From Oceanicola sp. (GTDB lineage: Bacteria; Pseudomonadota; Alphaproteobacteria; Rhodobacterales; Rhodobacteraceae): a DNA stretch of 44,564 bases. The DNA lies in assembly GCA_017792405.1 (NCBI GenBank), contig CP051231.1, forward strand, positions 2,180,192-2,224,755, given 5' to 3'. The position numbers were made by a program, and so were the translations under genes. Shown piece by piece: positions 42,639 to 44,564 of the stretch (position 1 is its first letter; every line of letters begins with the position of its first letter). Below the pieces are notes generated by a model. The model saw only the letters and a program-made list of their open reading frames with translations, did no database searches and had not been told where the DNA came from.

Positions 42639-44564
42639 GCCGCACCACCCAGCGGCAGTTTCTTCGCCGCGCCGCTCTTCTTCAGATGCGCAAGCACCTC
42701 GTCCTTGCCGCCATCCACCGCGATCCGGCCCTGCCCCAGCACCACGATCCGCGACGACAGGCTCAAAATCGGCAACCGGTGGGTGGCAATCACCGCCGTC
42801 CGGCCTTGCAGCCATGCGCCGAGCCGCGCCACCAGCTGCGCCTCAAGCGCCTGATCGAAAGCGGCGGTCGGCTCGTCGAGCAGCAGAACGCCGGGGTCCT
42901 GCAACCACAGCCGCGCCCAGCCCACGCCCTGCCGCTGGCCAACGCTCAGCCCCTCACCACCATCGCGAATGTCGAGGTCCAGCCCCTTGGGATGGCTCCG
43001 CACGAACTGCCCCAGCCCGGCAAAATCGAGCGACGCCAGCAGCCGGTCGTCGTCGCGCTCCAGCAGATGCATGTTAAGGTTGTCACGCAGCGTGCCCGCC
43101 ACCAGCCGCACGTCCTGCGCGAGATAGCCGATGCCGCGCCGCAGGTCTGCGGGCGCGATCTGGCCGATGTCGGTGCCATCCAGCATCACCCGCCCCTCGG
43201 TCGGCGCGTAGAGCCCGGTCAGCAGTTTCATCAGGGTCGATTTGCCCGAGCCGTTCGAGCCCAGCACCGCCAGCGTCTCCCCTGCCCGCACCTGAAGTGC
43301 CGAGATGTCGAGCACAGGCGCCGCATCCTCGTCATAGGCAAAGCGCGTGCCGAGCAGCGTGTAGCTCCCCTTCAGGTGCTCGCGGCGAAGATACTTCCGG
43401 CCCTCGGCCACATCCTGCGGTGCCTCGGCCACCCCGTCGAGGCCCGCCAGCGCGTGCCGCACGTTCGACCAGCGCGAGAGGGTCGCCGCCAACTGGCTCA
43501 GCGGCGCCAGCGTGCGGCTCGTCAGGATGCCCACGGCGATGATCGTGCCCACGGTGAACTCGCCCGCGAATACAAGGAAGGTGCCCATCACCACGGCCGC
43601 CACATAGGTCGCCTGCTGCACCCCCTGGCTCCAGAAGGTGAGCGCGGCAGCAAGGCGGCGCTGCTCGGAGGACTTCAGCGAAGACAGCGCATTCAGCTCG
43701 TCCCACGCCCGCATCAGCCGCTCTTCGCCGCGCTGCGCCTTGATCGTATCCAGCTCGTACACCGCCTCATGCAGCACCCGGCCCGCCTTCACGTTGGCGC
43801 CCTGCGTCTCCTGCGTGAGCTGCATCATCCGCCGCTGCAGGAACCAGCCGGGCAGCACCATCAGCACCCCGCCGATGATCAGCACCCACACCACCGGCCC
43901 GGCAATCGCCGCGACCAGCAGCAGGAAGAGGCCGATGAACGGCAGGTCCGTCAGCGTCCCGATGGTCCCGGCGGTAAAGAACTCCCGCACCGAGCCGAAC
44001 TCCCGCATCGTGGCAAACAGCTCCGAGGGGCTCTGCGCCCGCTTGTCCGAGCGCATCCCAACCACCCGGCTCATCAGCAGCCGCTGCACGCTCAGCTCGA
44101 TCGTGCGCCCGCCGCCGTCCATCAGCCGCGACCGCGCCACCTTGAGCAGCCCCTCCAGCAAGATCGCCAGCCCCGCCCCAAGCGCCAGCACCCAGAGCGT
44201 CGCCATGCTCTGATGCGGGATCACCCGGTCGTAGACCTGAAGCGAAAACAACGCGACCGAAACGGCCAGCAGGTTGGCCACCAGTGAGCCAATCGCGATC
44301 TCGGCAATGTAGCGGCGGAATCGCGGGAACTCACCCCAGAACCAATGCGGCTTCTTCGCCCCGGTCTCGTGCGTCGCGGCCACCTCGGCCAATGTCACCT
44401 CGGCCTTTAGCACCCGGCCCGCATAATGCGGGGCGAACTCGGTCAGTGGCACCACCACCCGGTTATCGGCCCCGGTCTCGTCGTAAACCGTCAGCTCCTC
44501 GCCCTGCTGGGCGAGCACCAGCACCAACTGGCCGCGCTTCATCTGGGCGATGGCGGGCCATGTG
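42635..44564 (-). CDS. Type I secretion ABC exporter (partial, N-terminus off the right edge)
   Basis: The reading frame is open to the window edge; the first ATG at 44542 is internal, because the preceding codons (TWPAIAQ) continue the C39-like domain. From that Met, residues 1-60 are the end of a peptidase-like domain, with no catalytic Cys visible in this part. Transmembrane segments lie between about 80 and 340. The nucleotide-binding domain has Walker A GSNGSGKST at 428-436, signature LSVGQRQ at 532-538 and Walker B LLLDEP at 553-558. This is the LapB/LssB-like class that exports large unfolded substrates in one step. It is coupled to the HlyD gene by a TTGA overlap. The substrate is not evident: no RTX protein is in the window. 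Confidence 0.94.
   Translation of the reverse strand, partial: TWPAIAQMKRGQLVLVLAQQGEELTVYDETGADNRVVVPLTEFAPHYAGRVLKAEVTLAEVAATHETGAKKPHWFWGEFPRFRRYIAEIAIGSLVANLLAVSVALFSLQVYDRVIPHQSMATLWVLALGAGLAILLEGLLKVARSRLMDGGGRTIELSVQRLLMSRVVGMRSDKRAQSPSELFATMREFGSVREFFTAGTIGTLTDLPFIGLFLLLVAAIAGPVVWVLIIGGVLMVLPGWFLQRRMMQLTQETQGANVKAGRVLHEAVYELDTIKAQRGEERLMRAWDELNALSSLKSSEQRRLAAALTFWSQGVQQATYVAAVVMGTFLVFAGEFTVGTIIAVGILTSRTLAPLSQLAATLSRWSNVRHALAGLDGVAEAPQDVAEGRKYLRREHLKGSYTLLGTRFAYDEDAAPVLDISALQVRAGETLAVLGSNGSGKSTLMKLLTGLYAPTEGRVMLDGTDIGQIAPADLRRGIGYLAQDVRLVAGTLRDNLNMHLLERDDDRLLASLDFAGLGQFVRSHPKGLDLDIRDGGEGLSVGQRQGVGWARLWLQDPGVLLLDEPTAAFDQALEAQLVARLGAWLQGRTAVIATHRLPILSLSSRIVVLGQGRIAVDGGKDEVLAHLKKSGAAKKLPLGGAA

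Noticed and set aside
1..44564. tRNA/rRNA genes, insertion sequences, integrases and attachment sites
   Set aside because: None was recognised by eye on either strand; no transposase-like frame or paired long terminal repeats were seen. Weak sites could be missed without tools.

Overview
This window is most consistent with a high-GC alphaproteobacterium, probably a member of the Rhodobacteraceae (roseobacter-like). That reading rests on the GC-rich third positions, a type VI secretion system (T6SS) whose TssL carries its own OmpA domain and which has no visible TssJ, and the mix of flanking genes. No database search was possible, so the taxonomy is an inference.

From 1 to 33.8 kb the window is an almost complete T6SS locus. 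On the minus strand lie tagF (cut by the left edge), tssM, tssL and tssK, reading outward to the left. On the plus strand, starting at 16.76 kb, run vgrG, a DUF6931-like gene, the FHA-domain gene fha/tagH, a small OmpA-type lipid-free periplasmic protein gene, tssA, tssB, tssC, hcp, tssE, tssF, tssG, clpV/tssH and a 55-residue membrane protein gene. Together they supply the membrane complex (L, M), baseplate (E, F, G, K), sheath (B, C), tube and spike (Hcp, VgrG), cap/priming protein (A), recycling ATPase (H) and post-translational control (Fha, TagF). PpkA/PppA, PAAR, TssJ and a recognisable effector/immunity pair are not in the window.

Wedged between tssK and vgrG, on the minus strand, is one gene of about 8.7 kb for a giant type Va autotransporter: extended signal peptide, about 2,500-residue repetitive beta-helical passenger, and a C-terminal beta-barrel. 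It has its own terminator. A 422-bp divergent region separates it from vgrG.

A glycerate kinase gene (minus strand) marks the right border of the T6SS locus. Divergent from it is a tight four-gene set: a SARP-like/TolB-like/TPR regulator, a PAP2/vanadium-haloperoxidase-type enzyme with an N-terminal run of 14 Gly-Val-Thr/Ser triplets, a subtilisin-family protease without a signal peptide, and a protein that looks like a shortened animal-type heme peroxidase lacking its proximal histidine. Converging on this set is a type I secretion pair (HlyD-type adaptor and ABC exporter, the latter cut by the right edge). This 35.2-44.6 kb block is the best candidate here for an undescribed system.

Regulatory signals read directly from the sequence include a good sigma-54 (-24/-12) promoter before hcp, strong hairpin terminators after the autotransporter, ompA and hcp, and inverted repeats over the promoters of the ompA-like gene and tssA. 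A short motif (SQKTVI) is shared by the N-termini of TssL and the DUF6931-like protein, and could be a phosphothreonine ligand for the FHA protein.
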